Positions 1-8,628 of a DNA stretch of 64,000 nt are shown here, piece after piece (position 1 is the stretch's first letter; every line of letters starts with the position of its first letter). The position numbers were made by a program, and so were the translations under genes. The DNA is from Marinobacterium sedimentorum (lineage in GTDB: Bacteria > Pseudomonadota > Gammaproteobacteria > Pseudomonadales > Balneatricaceae): the NCBI RefSeq assembly GCF_024267675.1, contig NZ_JALDYX010000021.1, forward strand, positions 18,933 through 82,932, written 5' to 3'. The notes beneath the pieces are model-generated. The model did not search any database. It had not been told where the DNA came from and was given only the letters and a program-made list of their open reading frames with translations.

Positions 1-387
1 TTCAGCCGGTTTCTCTTCCTGCCTTTCCGGCCGGGAATCTTCACGACGCGGCTTGCGCTCTTCGCGGGATTCAGCGGCTTTGATCGGAGAAACTTCAGTG
101 ATCGCTTCTTTACGACGGATGAACATGTTACGCAGAACAGCGTCGTTGTAGCGGAACATGTTTTCCAGCTCGTCCAGAACTTCCTGGCTGCATTCTACGT
201 TCATCAGAATGTAGTGTGCTTTGTGAGCATTGTTGATCGGGTAAGCCAGCTGACGGCGGCCCCAGTCTTCCATACGGTGGATCTTGCCGTCAGCACCTTC
301 GATAACGCCGGTGTAACGCTCAACCATCGCAGGAACCTGCTCGCTCTGGTTCGGGTGAACCAGAAATACGATTTCATAATGACGCAT
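1..387 (-). CDS. rpsF: 30S ribosomal protein S6 (3' end cut by window edge)
   Basis: Small-subunit ribosomal protein S6, which binds the central domain of 16S rRNA together with S18. The protein opens MRHYEIVFLVHPNQSEQ and has the family segments GVIEGADGKIHRMEDWGRR and NNAHKAHYILMNVE. About 129 residues are visible and the reading frame runs off the left edge inside a charged Glu/Arg/Lys tail, so only the last residues are missing. The start at 387 is fixed by an AAAGGAG ribosome-binding site at 393-399. It is the first gene after its own promoter; rpsR and rplI would be expected beyond the window edge. Confidence 0.95.
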   Translation of the reverse strand, partial: MRHYEIVFLVHPNQSEQVPAMVERYTGVIEGADGKIHRMEDWGRRQLAYPINNAHKAHYILMNVECSQEVLDELENMFRYNDAVLRNMFIRRKEAITEVSPIKAAESREERKPRREDSRPERQEEKPAE

Positions 388-491
388 TGGAACTCCTTTC
401 GGTTTTACAGCCTTCGACGAGCTCTTAAACAGGGAAAACCTGTGTATGCACGCGAAAGCAAGGAGGTTAATGAAGTACAAATGGACGCGAA

Positions 492-520
492 ATTATACGC
501 CTATTGAAAATCGTGCGCAA
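492..520 (-). promoter_or_regulatory. Sigma-70 promoter of rpsF
   Basis: Read on the minus strand there is a TTGCGC -35 element (515-520), a 17-bp spacer and a perfect TATAAT -10 element (492-497), about 105 bp before the rpsF start codon. It lies directly downstream of the terminator that closes the trp/osmC unit, so rpsF is transcribed independently of trpGDC. Confidence 0.8.
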
Positions 521-528
521 TCCGTCCA

Positions 529-557
529 CAAAAAAACCGAAGGCGGCACCTTCGGCT
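529..557 (-). terminator. Rho-independent terminator after the osmC-like gene
   Basis: The minus strand carries a 7-bp GC-rich stem, CCGAAGG paired with CCTTCGG around a 5-nt loop (537-555), followed by a run of seven to eight T residues (complement of 529-536). It ends the trpGDC-osmC transcription unit just before the rpsF promoter. Confidence 0.85.
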
Positions 558-610
558 TCTGTCCAGGGGCGTTATACAGCCCCTGCTCGCGCCCCTTGGC
601 TCTCTCAGGC

Positions 611-1027
611 TTAAGCGTCGAGCTCGATGATTTCGTAGCTGTGGCTCATCTTGACCCCGCCCTTCTCCAGCATCAGCGATACCGAGCAGTACTGCTCCGC
701 CGACAACTGCACCGCGCGCTTGACGTGGGCTTCCTTGAGCTTGCGCCCCGTCACCACGAACTTGAGGTGGATGGCGGTGAACACCGCGGGCACGGCATCG
801 GCGCGCTCGGCGTCAATTTCCACCACGCAGGCGGTGACATCCTGGCGGCTCTTGCGCAGGATCGCCATCACATCGACGCTGCTGCAGCTACCAAGGCTGG
901 CCAGCAGCAGCTCCATCGGGCGCGGACCTTCTTTCAGGTCACGGTCCACCATCACATCAAATCCGGAGCCGGTGGTCGCCTTGAAACGATCATCACCCGC
1001 CCACTGAACCTTGGCACTCATTGTCAT
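611..1027 (-). CDS. OsmC/Ohr family protein (YhfA-like)
   Basis: 138-residue OsmC-fold protein. The two cysteines expected of the family are present, Cys48 in LASLGSCSSVDV and Cys114 in AEQYCSVSLML, so a thiol-based peroxide reductase role is plausible; the exact substrate is unknown. It starts 12 bp after trpC stops and is followed by a strong terminator, so it is very probably the last gene of the trp operon. An internal Met at codon 3 could also be the start. As I recall, in Pseudomonas a gene of this family lies near trpC with the regulator gene vfr between them; no vfr gene is present here. Confidence 0.85.
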   Translation of the reverse strand: MTMSAKVQWAGDDRFKATTGSGFDVMVDRDLKEGPRPMELLLASLGSCSSVDVMAILRKSRQDVTACVVEIDAERADAVPAVFTAIHLKFVVTGRKLKEAHVKRAVQLSAEQYCSVSLMLEKGGVKMSHSYEIIELDA

Positions 1028-1039
1028 CTTCGCAATTCC

Positions 1040-1855
1040 CTAACAGTTAAACAGTTCAGCCAGCTTTAAACCCGGGTCTTCGGCACGGATAAAGGTTTCG
1101 CCCACCAGAAAGCTGTGCACGCCGTGCCCTCGCATCAGGGCCACATCGGCAGGCCCGGTAATGGCACTCTCGGTCACAACGATACGATCGGGGGGCACCT
1201 GATCCAGCAATTGGATGGTGTTGTTCAGCGACACCTCAAAGGTATGCAGATTGCGGTTGTTGATGCCCACCAGGCGATTGCCGAGGCCCAGGGAGCGCGC
1301 AAGCTCTGCGCTGTCATGCACCTCAACCAGCACATCCATGCCCAGCTCCAGCGCCAGCGCATTGAGATCCGCCATCTGCTGATCCTGCAGTGCCGCCACT
1401 ATCAGCAGGATGCAGTCTGCCCCTATGGCGCGGGCTTCATATACCTGATAGGGATCGACGATAAAGTCCTTGCGGATCACCGGCAGACTGCAGGCGGCCC
1501 GGGCCTCCTGCAGGTAGGCCTCAGAGCCCTGAAAATAATCGAGATCCGTCAGGACCGACAGGCAGCTGGCGCCACCGCGCTCATAGGAACGGGCAATCTC
1601 GGCCGGCACAAAGGGATCACGCAGCAGCCCCTTGGACGGGCTGGCTTTCTTTACCTCGGCGATCACCGCCGAACGGCCGGCGGCAATGCTGCGCGCAATG
1701 CTGTCGACAAAACCACGGGGGTCGGTGGCGGAACCCGCCTGAGCGGCGATTCGCGCCTTGAGATCGGCAATAGACACCTTCGCCGAACGCTCGCTGACTT
1801 CCTCCGCCTTGCGCGCCAGTATTTTCTTCAAAACCGTGGGCGTATCGTTGCTCAT
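1040..1855 (-). CDS. trpC: Indole-3-glycerol phosphate synthase
   Basis: Catalyses ring closure of carboxyphenylamino-deoxyribulose phosphate to indole-3-glycerol phosphate in tryptophan synthesis. The 271-residue (beta/alpha)8 protein shows IAEVKKASPSKG (residues 65-76, catalytic Glu/Lys), VIRKDF (126-131) and GINNRNL (197-203). It is monofunctional, with no PRAI (TrpF) domain attached, as in pseudomonads. The start overlaps the trpD stop by 4 bp (ATGA), indicating translational coupling. Confidence 0.97.
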   Translation of the reverse strand: MSNDTPTVLKKILARKAEEVSERSAKVSIADLKARIAAQAGSATDPRGFVDSIARSIAAGRSAVIAEVKKASPSKGLLRDPFVPAEIARSYERGGASCLSVLTDLDYFQGSEAYLQEARAACSLPVIRKDFIVDPYQVYEARAIGADCILLIVAALQDQQMADLNALALELGMDVLVEVHDSAELARSLGLGNRLVGINNRNLHTFEVSLNNTIQLLDQVPPDRIVVTESAITGPADVALMRGHGVHSFLVGETFIRAEDPGLKLAELFNC

Positions 1856-2895
1856 GCCTGCTCCTGCGCCAGTTGTTGACTGAAGGCGGCCAGCTGCTCC
1901 ATTTTTTCCAGCGCCGCACCGCTTTCCAGCTGTTTGCGTGCCAGGGCGACACCGTCCGCCAGGGTTGCCGCCACACCGGACAGGTAGATGGCCGCTCCGG
2001 CGTTCAGGGCGATAATGCTGCTGGCCTTGCGTGCCGCGGTGCTGGTGCCGGCCCTGAAGGCATCCATGATCAGGCGCAGCGAATCCGCCGAGCTGCTGAC
2101 CTCAAGCCCGATCAGGCTCTGGCTCTCGATGCCGACATCTTCCGGCGTCAGGCTGTATTCGGTCACCACGCCGTCTTTCAGCTCCGCTACGTGGGTATGG
2201 GTGGCCAGACTGATTTCATCCAGCCCATCGTGGGCATGCACCACCATCACATGCTCGCCCCCCAGTTCACGCATGACCTCGGCCATGGGGCGACAGAGGG
2301 AGTCGCTGAACACGCCGATCAGCAGACGCTTGACACCGGCCGGGTTGGTCATGGGCCCGAGAATATTGAACAGGGTACGGATGCCAAGCTGACGCCGCGG
2401 CCCTATGGCGTACTTCATGGCACTGTGGTGACTGGGTGCGAACATGAAGCCCACCCCGACATCTTCCACGCAGCGCGCCACCTGGTCGGCGCTCAGGGTC
2501 AGATCGACTCCGCAGGCCTCCAGCAGATCAGCGCTGCCGCTGGAGGACGACACCGCCCGATTGCCGTGCTTGGCCACACTGGCGCCGGCGGCGGCGGTGA
2601 CAAAAGCGCTGGCACTGGAAACATTGAACAGGTTGGCGCCATCGCCACCGGTTCCGACTATATCCACCAGGGGTGCTGCATTGATGTGCACCGGTGTTGC
2701 CAGGTCACGCATGACCTGGGCGGCACCGGTAATTTCGTCGATGGATTCGCTCTTCATGCGCAGTGCCACCAGGAAACCCGCGATCTGGGCTTCGGTACAC
2801 TGGCCCGTCATCACCTGCTGCATGACCTCGGTCATTTCGATGCGACTCAGGTCCAGATGGTCGACCACCTTGGCGATCGCTTGCTGAATGTTCAT
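1852..2895 (-). CDS. trpD: Anthranilate phosphoribosyltransferase
   Basis: Transfers phosphoribosyl from PRPP to anthranilate. The 347-residue length is normal for a stand-alone TrpD. Signature motifs are DIVGTGGDGAN (78-88), NVSSASAF (91-98) and KHGNRAVSS (109-117), which bind PRPP and Mg2+. An AAGGAG site sits 6 bp before the ATG. It is the middle gene of trpG-trpD-trpC. Confidence 0.97.
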   Translation of the reverse strand: MNIQQAIAKVVDHLDLSRIEMTEVMQQVMTGQCTEAQIAGFLVALRMKSESIDEITGAAQVMRDLATPVHINAAPLVDIVGTGGDGANLFNVSSASAFVTAAAGASVAKHGNRAVSSSSGSADLLEACGVDLTLSADQVARCVEDVGVGFMFAPSHHSAMKYAIGPRRQLGIRTLFNILGPMTNPAGVKRLLIGVFSDSLCRPMAEVMRELGGEHVMVVHAHDGLDEISLATHTHVAELKDGVVTEYSLTPEDVGIESQSLIGLEVSSSADSLRLIMDAFRAGTSTAARKASSIIALNAGAAIYLSGVAATLADGVALARKQLESGAALEKMEQLAAFSQQLAQEQA

Positions 2896-2915
2896 TGTCT
2901 CTCCTTAGCAGGCTG

Positions 2916-3512
2916 CTAGGCCGCCTGCGGACGGCGGCGCTTGAGAAAGTTGGCCAGCAGTTCATGCCCCTGCTGCGTCAAAATCGATTCGGGATGGAAC
3001 TGGACACCTTCGATATCCAGGCTGCGGTGACGCACGCCCATGATTTCATCGATAGTGCCATCGTCATTCTGGGTCCAGGCCGTCACTTCCAGACACTCGG
3101 GCAGAGACGCCTGCTCAATCACCAGCGAATGGTAGCGGGTCACTTCCACGGGATTGGCGAGGCCAGCAAAGACACCGCTGTTGTTGTGATGCACCATGGA
3201 GGTTTTGCCGTGCATTACCTGCTTGGCACGTACAATCTTGCCGCCAAACGCCTGGCCAATACTCTGATGGCCCAGACAGATACCGAAGATGGGCAGCTTG
3301 CCTGCGAAGTGCTCGATCGCCGGCACTGAAACCCCCGCCTCTTTGGGCGTACAGGGGCCAGGCGATACCACCAGTTGCTCAGGGTTCAGGGCTTCGATCT
3401 GCTCCAGGGTGATTTCGTCATTGCGAAACACCCGAACATCGGCGCCCAGCTCACCCAGATACTGCACGACGTTGTAGGTAAAGCTGTCGTAATTGTCGAT
3501 CATCAGCAGCAT
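2916..3512 (-). CDS. trpG: Anthranilate synthase component II (glutamine amidotransferase)
   Basis: Supplies ammonia from glutamine to TrpE. The 198-residue class-I amidotransferase has the nucleophile Cys79 in GICLGHQ (77-83) and the C-terminal catalytic FHPES motif. The open frame extends upstream to 3650, but the family N-terminus MLLMIDNYDSFTYN fixes the start at 3512. The partner gene trpE lies about 17 kb away at 20158-21639. The 210-bp upstream region was searched for a leader peptide with Trp codons and none with a start codon was found. Confidence 0.96.
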   Translation of the reverse strand: MLLMIDNYDSFTYNVVQYLGELGADVRVFRNDEITLEQIEALNPEQLVVSPGPCTPKEAGVSVPAIEHFAGKLPIFGICLGHQSIGQAFGGKIVRAKQVMHGKTSMVHHNNSGVFAGLANPVEVTRYHSLVIEQASLPECLEVTAWTQNDDGTIDEIMGVRHRSLDIEGVQFHPESILTQQGHELLANFLKRRRPQAA

Positions 3513-3726
3513 ATAGCACCCAATCTGTTGATACTTATAAACCCTTGTTCGTCGCGATCCGCGACCGGGCTGCTGCCTGGCAGCCTGTCGGACCAAAAGC
3601 GCCAGCCGGCGCCGAACCCGACGGGAAATAATACACGACTTCGCCGGCATTTCCTCGTGCCGACACAGGGAAAGCTATTGCGGTGACCGCGCCGCGGCTA
3701 CACTGCCAGCAAATCAGGAGCCTGAC

Positions 3727-4827
3727 ATGAAACTCTTCACCTGCGAGCATTGCGGCCAGACCCTCTACTTCGACAACTTCAGCTGTATACGCTGCCAGCA
3801 CGAACTCGGCTTCCTGCCCGACAAAATGGTGCTTGCGGCACTGCAGGCCCAAGGCGAACACTGGGTTGCCGTCGATGCCAAGCCCGGCGAGCCCGGTTAT
3901 CGCAAGTGCGCCAACTACAGCGAACACAACCTGTGCAACTGGATGATCGCGGACAGCGATCCCTGCAAGTACTGCGTGGCCTGTCGCCTGACTCAGACCA
4001 TTCCGGATTTGAGTATCGAGGGCAACAAGACCCTCTGGCACCGGCTGGAGGCGGAAAAGCGCCGGCTGGTTTTCAGCCTCATGCGCCTCGACCTGCCACT
4101 GGACCCCAAGCCCGAACCTGATGCCGACGGACTGGCGTTTGCCTTTCTGTCGGATGACCCGAGCAAGGCGTTTCACGAAGACGACGAGCGCGTACTGACC
4201 GGTCACGCGGCCGGCCTGATAACGCTGAATATCGCAGAAGCCGACAACGCCATCCGCGAAGACATGCGCCAGCAGATGGCCGAACCCTATCGCACCCTGC
4301 TGGGCCATTTTCGTCATGAGTCGGGGCACTACTACTGGGACAGGCTGGTACAGAACAGCGAATGGCTGGTGCCTTTTCGAACCCTGTTTGGCGACGAGAC
4401 GCGGAATTATCAGCAATCCCTGCAGAGTCACTACAAAACGGGCGCCCCCGCCGACTGGCAAAACAGTTTCGTCAGCACCTATGCCAGCAGCCATCCCTGG
4501 GAAGACTGGGCCGAAACCTGGGCCCACTACCTGCATATCGCCGACACCCTGGAAACCGCCCGCGCCTTCGGCCTGAGGGTCAAACCCCGGGTCGAAGAAG
4601 CCGAAGAACTGAGCACAGGCGTGCCCTTCGACCCCTATCGCAGCAGGAACTTCGAGCCATTGATAGAACAGTGGCTGCCGGTCACCTATGCCCTCAACAA
4701 CCTGAACCAGAGCATGGGCCACCCCGACCTCTACCCTTTTATCCTGGCGCCACTGGCCATCGAAAAGCTGTCCTTCGTGCACCGGATCATTCTCGATCAC
4801 CGCGAGCACAAAGCGCAGCCTGAGTAG
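3727..4827 (+). CDS. Putative zinc-binding metallopeptidase with N-terminal zinc ribbon (DUF2248-type)
   Basis: 366-residue protein of the COG4307/PF10005 type, as judged by eye. The N-terminus has a zinc-ribbon-like cysteine pattern (Cys6, Cys9, Cys20, Cys23) and further cysteines follow around CNWMIADSDPCKYCVAC. A zincin HExxH motif is present as RHESGHYYWD (His197, Glu198, His201), supporting a metallopeptidase fold. There is no signal peptide, so it should be cytosolic. It is a single gene on the plus strand, divergent from trpG and convergent with the DCC gene. The substrate is unknown. Confidence 0.8.
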   Translation: MKLFTCEHCGQTLYFDNFSCIRCQHELGFLPDKMVLAALQAQGEHWVAVDAKPGEPGYRKCANYSEHNLCNWMIADSDPCKYCVACRLTQTIPDLSIEGNKTLWHRLEAEKRRLVFSLMRLDLPLDPKPEPDADGLAFAFLSDDPSKAFHEDDERVLTGHAAGLITLNIAEADNAIREDMRQQMAEPYRTLLGHFRHESGHYYWDRLVQNSEWLVPFRTLFGDETRNYQQSLQSHYKTGAPADWQNSFVSTYASSHPWEDWAETWAHYLHIADTLETARAFGLRVKPRVEEAEELSTGVPFDPYRSRNFEPLIEQWLPVTYALNNLNQSMGHPDLYPFILAPLAIEKLSFVHRIILDHREHKAQPE

Positions 4828-4900
4828 GCCGTGCTGCACCCGGCAGCGAATGCGCGCTTTTATCGGAATCCGGCACATCGCCGGTCTGGGATTCGTGGAA

Positions 4901-4942
4901 TCGTGATTCGTGATTCGTGATTCGTGATTCGTGATTCGTGAT
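4901..4942. repeat. Heptanucleotide tandem repeat, six perfect copies of TCGTGAT
   Basis: Six identical 7-bp units occupy 4901-4942, with a degenerate unit just before (4891-4900). The tract lies 6 bp beyond the stop codon of the DCC-family gene, between two convergent genes. It is not palindromic and has no T-run, so it is not a terminator. It is probably a slippage-prone tract whose copy number varies between isolates. Confidence 0.9.
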
Positions 4943-4948
4943 TGGCAG

Positions 4949-5362
4949 TTAGAAGCGGTCGCTGCCCGCCCGCTGCAGATTGTTGATACGGGACTTGCCC
5001 ATCAGTTTCAGCACTCCATTGCGACAGCTGCGCAGCAATGGGTAGAGCAGCGCCGAACGACGCTTCGAGCGAAAGATCCAGTAATTCAGCCGATTGAAGG
5101 CACCCGAACAGCTGCCAAGCAGTGCCAGCCGCTGGATGGCATCGGCACCGTAATAGAGCCGCTCACCCATTTTCAGCACCATGCCCTGGTCGATATCCAG
5201 CCCGGCGGCCGTCACCTCAGCCATCAGTTCAGCCGTCCGTTCAGCAGAGTCGCGGGCATTGACCAGCCGCAGCGTCCCCACCGTCGCCCGAATACGCACC
5301 AGGCGACAGTAGTGATCACAGAAGGGGCATTGCTTGTCGTAAATAAGGACTATTTCAGACAC
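4949..5362 (-). CDS. DCC-family (DUF393) thiol-disulfide oxidoreductase-like protein
   Basis: About 137 residues. The N-terminus reads IVLIYDKQCPFCDHYC, the CPxC motif (Cys12, Cys15) typical of the DCC family. The frame also allows a GTG at 5389, but the GTG at 5362 has a better placed CAGGGA ribosome-binding site and gives the usual N-terminus. It begins 36 bp (or 9 bp from the alternative start) after the glutamate dehydrogenase stop and may be the last gene of that operon. The biochemical role of the family is not settled. Confidence 0.8.
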   Translation of the reverse strand: MSEIVLIYDKQCPFCDHYCRLVRIRATVGTLRLVNARDSAERTAELMAEVTAAGLDIDQGMVLKMGERLYYGADAIQRLALLGSCSGAFNRLNYWIFRSKRRSALLYPLLRSCRNGVLKLMGKSRINNLQRAGSDRF

Positions 5363-5398
5363 TTTGATCCCTGCTGAAGGTTCCAGCACCCTATCGTC

Positions 5399-8300
5399 TC
5401 AAGCCTGCAACTGATTGACCAGACAGCTCATCATCGCCAGGTGCTGACCTGTCTGGGATTTCGCTTCGGCAACGCTGTCCCGCAGCTCGCCAAGCGTGGC
5501 GCAGCTTTCGATCAGGGCAGGAAATGCATCCTCACTGGCACAGGCGTCGCTGGATTGCAGCAGCGCCAGCACCCGGCGTCGCACCGCGGCATCCAGCGTC
5601 TCGCTGAGCTGCTGTTTGCTTTTGCGCTGCCATTTGTCGAACGCCGGCAAGCCCTCCAGGGCAAGGCGCAGCCAGAACAGGTCCAGATAGTTGTTAAGGC
5701 AGAACCAGACGCTGGCGGCCAGCGACACGTCGCATCCGGCCTGCTGGGCGATGGCGGCGATATCAAAGCCAAAATACAGCCGTTCAAGCTCGGCGACCCT
5801 GGATTCCAGCAGCCCATGACTACCCTGCATCGCGCCATCCATGCCAGGCAGCCGTCCGCGGGTGTCGTCGATAGCCTGGCGGAAACGCGCCGCGATCACC
5901 GTTGTCGGCTGCGACCAGTCCGCATGTTTGAGCAGCCAGTGGGTCGCCCGCTCCACCGGATGATGCATGCGCAGCTGCAGATCCATCTGCTGCTGATTGC
6001 TGATGCCGGCATCCAGCGCATCGATATCCCGCGCCAGATCGGCGATGCCCAGGGCTTCGCGCGCCACCGTATAGGAACGAATCCAGTGGGCGCAGTCGGT
6101 TTTAACCTCTTCCAGCAACAGCAGACAGAAGCTCGACCCCATGCGGTTGATGACCTGGTTGGTTAGCTGGGCGGCGAGTATTTCCTTGCGCAGCGGGTGA
6201 TTTTCAATATCGTCGCGATAGTTGTCCCGCAGCAGGGCCGGGAAATACTGCAGCAGGGATTCGGCAACAATGGGGTCGTCGATCAGGTCGGTGTCGATCA
6301 GTTTTTCGAACAACCGACTTTTGCTATAGGCCAGCAACACCGCAATTTCCGGCCGGCTCAGGCCTTCCTGACGGGCAATGCGCCCGGCAATTTCGGTTTC
6401 ATCCGGCAGGCATTCAAGCTGGCGATCCAGCCGCCCTTCGCGCTCCAGCAGCTGAATCAACCGGCCGTGCTGGGCGATGAAGGCCGCCGCCGTCTGGCTG
6501 GACTGGCTCAACATCTTGCTCTGGGCGTAGTTGTTGCGCAACACCAGCGCCGCCACCTCATCGGTCATGGCCCCCAGCAGTTCGTCCCGCGCCGGCGCCG
6601 CCATGACGCCTGCGCGCACGCGCTGATCCAGCAGAATCTTGATATTGACCTCATGGTCGGAGCAGTCGACCCCGGCCGAGTTGTCGATGGCATCGGTATT
6701 GATCAGGCCGCCGCGGCGGGCAAACTCGATACGGGCGCGCTGGGTCAGCCCCAGATTGCCGCCCTCCACCAGCACCCGGGCACGCAGCTCGGTGGCGGCA
6801 ACGCGCAGGCCATCGTTGATGCGATCACCCACATCGAGATCGGTCTCGTCGCTGGCGCGTACATAGGTGCCAACGCCGCCGTTCCACAACAGGTCCACCG
6901 GTGCGCGCAAGAGCGCCGCGATCAGCGCGTCGGGCGCCAGGTAGTCAATTTCATCGCTGATACCCAGGGCCTGCTTCATGGGCAGGCTCAGGGGGATTTT
7001 CTTGCTCTGACGGGAGAAGACGCCGCCGCCTGCGGATATCAGCGCCGGATCATAGTCGCTCCAGGCCGAGCCTTCAAGGCCGAACAACCGCTGCCGCTCG
7101 CCAAAGGAGGCGGCCGGGTCCGGCGCAGGATCGACAAAGATATGCCGGTGGTTAAAGGCCCCCAACAGACGGAGCTGATTCGACAGCAGCATGCCGTTGC
7201 CGAACACATCACCGGACATGTCGCCGATGCCCACAACGCTGAACGCCTGACGCTGGGTATCCAGCCCCAGCTCGCGAAACAGCCGTTTTGTGGATTCCCA
7301 GGCACCGCGGGCGGTAATGCCCATTTTCTTGTGGTCGTAGCCCTTGGAGCCGCCGGAGGCGAAGGCATCGCCGAGCCAGAAGTCGTACTCGGCGGCGATG
7401 CCATTGGCCAGATCGGAGAAGGTGGCCGTGCCCTTGTCGGCGGCAACGACCAGATAGCTGTCATCTGCGTCGTAGCGCACCAGCTGTGCAGGTGGCACCA
7501 CCTGGCCATCGACACGGTTGTCGGTGAGATCCAGCAGGCCACGGATAAAGGCCGAATAGGCCTGGCGCACCCTGACTGCACGCTGAGCCGGTTCCAAATC
7601 AGTACCCAGCGCCTTGCAGACAAAGCCGCCCTTGGCGCCGGTGGGCACGATCACGGCGTTCTTCACCATCTGTGCCTTGGCCAGCCCCAGCACTTCTGTG
7701 CGGTAATCCTCCATGCGCTCGGACCAGCGCAGGCCGCCACGGGCCACCTTGCCACCACGCAGGTGCACCCCTTCAACCGCGGGGCCGAAGACGAATATCT
7801 CGAAGGCCGGCACGGGCCTGGGCATATTACGGATGCGTCCCGGCAGCAGCTTGAACGCCAGACAGCGCTGCGGGTCGGTCCAGACCGCGGGGTTGAAAAA
7901 GTTGCTGCGCACCGTGGCGCAGATCACATCCACAAAGGCAGTGAAGATGCGGTCGTCATCCACCGAGGCCACGCCGTCAATCTGTGCCAGCAGCGCCCGG
8001 TGCCTGCTCTCAAGATCGCCCTCACTGCCCTGGGCCGCGGGATCGAACTTGAGGTAAAAATACTCCACCAGGGCGCGGGCCAGCTGCGGATAGCGGCAGA
8101 GCGCGCCCTGCATGTAGGCCTGACTGAAGGGCAGCTTGATCTGCAGCAGATAGCGGGCCAGACCGCGCAACAGAATGCAGCCACGCAAATCCAGCGCGCA
8201 GAGGGTAATCAGGTTGTTGAAGCCATCGTTGTCCACTTCCTCGCGGGACACCGCCAGCAGCGTCTGGCAGAACTGCTGTTGCATCGCCCGGCTCTCCAGC

Positions 8301-8548
8301 AGTTGCGCACTCCGGGGCTGCAGGCTCAGCTCGATTATCCAGTCGCCATGCTGCCCGGTACTGGCGGAGCTGATGACATCAACCCCCAGGTTTTCAACGA
8401 TGGGCAGCAGCGCCGACAGGGTCATCGGAGCCCCCTCGCCCGCGACCGCTAGCCTCAGGTAGTTATCCCCCGGCGCCAAGGTGGCGAACTGACTGCGAAC
8501 GATGCGCGCGGGCATCTGGGATCTGCTGGCATCCATAGGTATTTTCAT
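5399..8548 (-). CDS. NAD-specific glutamate dehydrogenase, short (about 1,050-residue) form
   Basis: Member of the large bacterial NAD-GDH family, oxidising L-glutamate to 2-oxoglutarate and ammonium. Core motifs are RGGKVARGGLRWS (264-276), VKNAVIVPTGAKGGF (295-309, substrate/catalytic lysines) and GIGDMSGDVFGNG (440-452, nucleotide binding). The C-terminal helical region is complete. Canonical members (Streptomyces, Pseudomonas GdhB) have about 1,600 residues; this protein lacks roughly 550 residues of the regulatory N-terminus. An in-frame TGA seven codons before the ATG, and only 80 bp to the next gene, rule out a missed longer start. It is last or second last in the 5-oxoproline block, where its substrate glutamate would be produced. 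Confidence 0.9.
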   Translation of the reverse strand: MKIPMDASRSQMPARIVRSQFATLAPGDNYLRLAVAGEGAPMTLSALLPIVENLGVDVISSASTGQHGDWIIELSLQPRSAQLLESRAMQQQFCQTLLAVSREEVDNDGFNNLITLCALDLRGCILLRGLARYLLQIKLPFSQAYMQGALCRYPQLARALVEYFYLKFDPAAQGSEGDLESRHRALLAQIDGVASVDDDRIFTAFVDVICATVRSNFFNPAVWTDPQRCLAFKLLPGRIRNMPRPVPAFEIFVFGPAVEGVHLRGGKVARGGLRWSERMEDYRTEVLGLAKAQMVKNAVIVPTGAKGGFVCKALGTDLEPAQRAVRVRQAYSAFIRGLLDLTDNRVDGQVVPPAQLVRYDADDSYLVVAADKGTATFSDLANGIAAEYDFWLGDAFASGGSKGYDHKKMGITARGAWESTKRLFRELGLDTQRQAFSVVGIGDMSGDVFGNGMLLSNQLRLLGAFNHRHIFVDPAPDPAASFGERQRLFGLEGSAWSDYDPALISAGGGVFSRQSKKIPLSLPMKQALGISDEIDYLAPDALIAALLRAPVDLLWNGGVGTYVRASDETDLDVGDRINDGLRVAATELRARVLVEGGNLGLTQRARIEFARRGGLINTDAIDNSAGVDCSDHEVNIKILLDQRVRAGVMAAPARDELLGAMTDEVAALVLRNNYAQSKMLSQSSQTAAAFIAQHGRLIQLLEREGRLDRQLECLPDETEIAGRIARQEGLSRPEIAVLLAYSKSRLFEKLIDTDLIDDPIVAESLLQYFPALLRDNYRDDIENHPLRKEILAAQLTNQVINRMGSSFCLLLLEEVKTDCAHWIRSYTVAREALGIADLARDIDALDAGISNQQQMDLQLRMHHPVERATHWLLKHADWSQPTTVIAARFRQAIDDTRGRLPGMDGAMQGSHGLLESRVAELERLYFGFDIAAIAQQAGCDVSLAASVWFCLNNYLDLFWLRLALEGLPAFDKWQRKSKQQLSETLDAAVRRRVLALLQSSDACASEDAFPALIESCATLGELRDSVAEAKSQTGQHLAMMSCLVNQLQA

Positions 8549-8628
8549 GCTCTGCCCCGATAGTATTCAGGCGTTAAGGACGGCGTCAGGTGGTAAGACA
8601 ATGTCTGGCATTAAAAGAAGCTCAGGGG

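Noticed and set aside
3513..3726. A trp leader peptide upstream of trpG
   Set aside because: A frame with TGG CGC TTT TGG exists, but it has no start codon, and the other frames lack Trp pairs.
3535..4878. 447-codon minus-strand open frame opposite the metallopeptidase
   Set aside because: The plus strand has zinc-ribbon cysteines and HExxH; the minus frame has no recognisable domain and runs into the trpG upstream region.
6197..8452. Long 751-codon open frame on the plus strand
   Set aside because: It is the antisense shadow of the NAD-glutamate dehydrogenase gene, whose minus-strand product has clear catalytic motifs; the plus-strand product has no family similarity.
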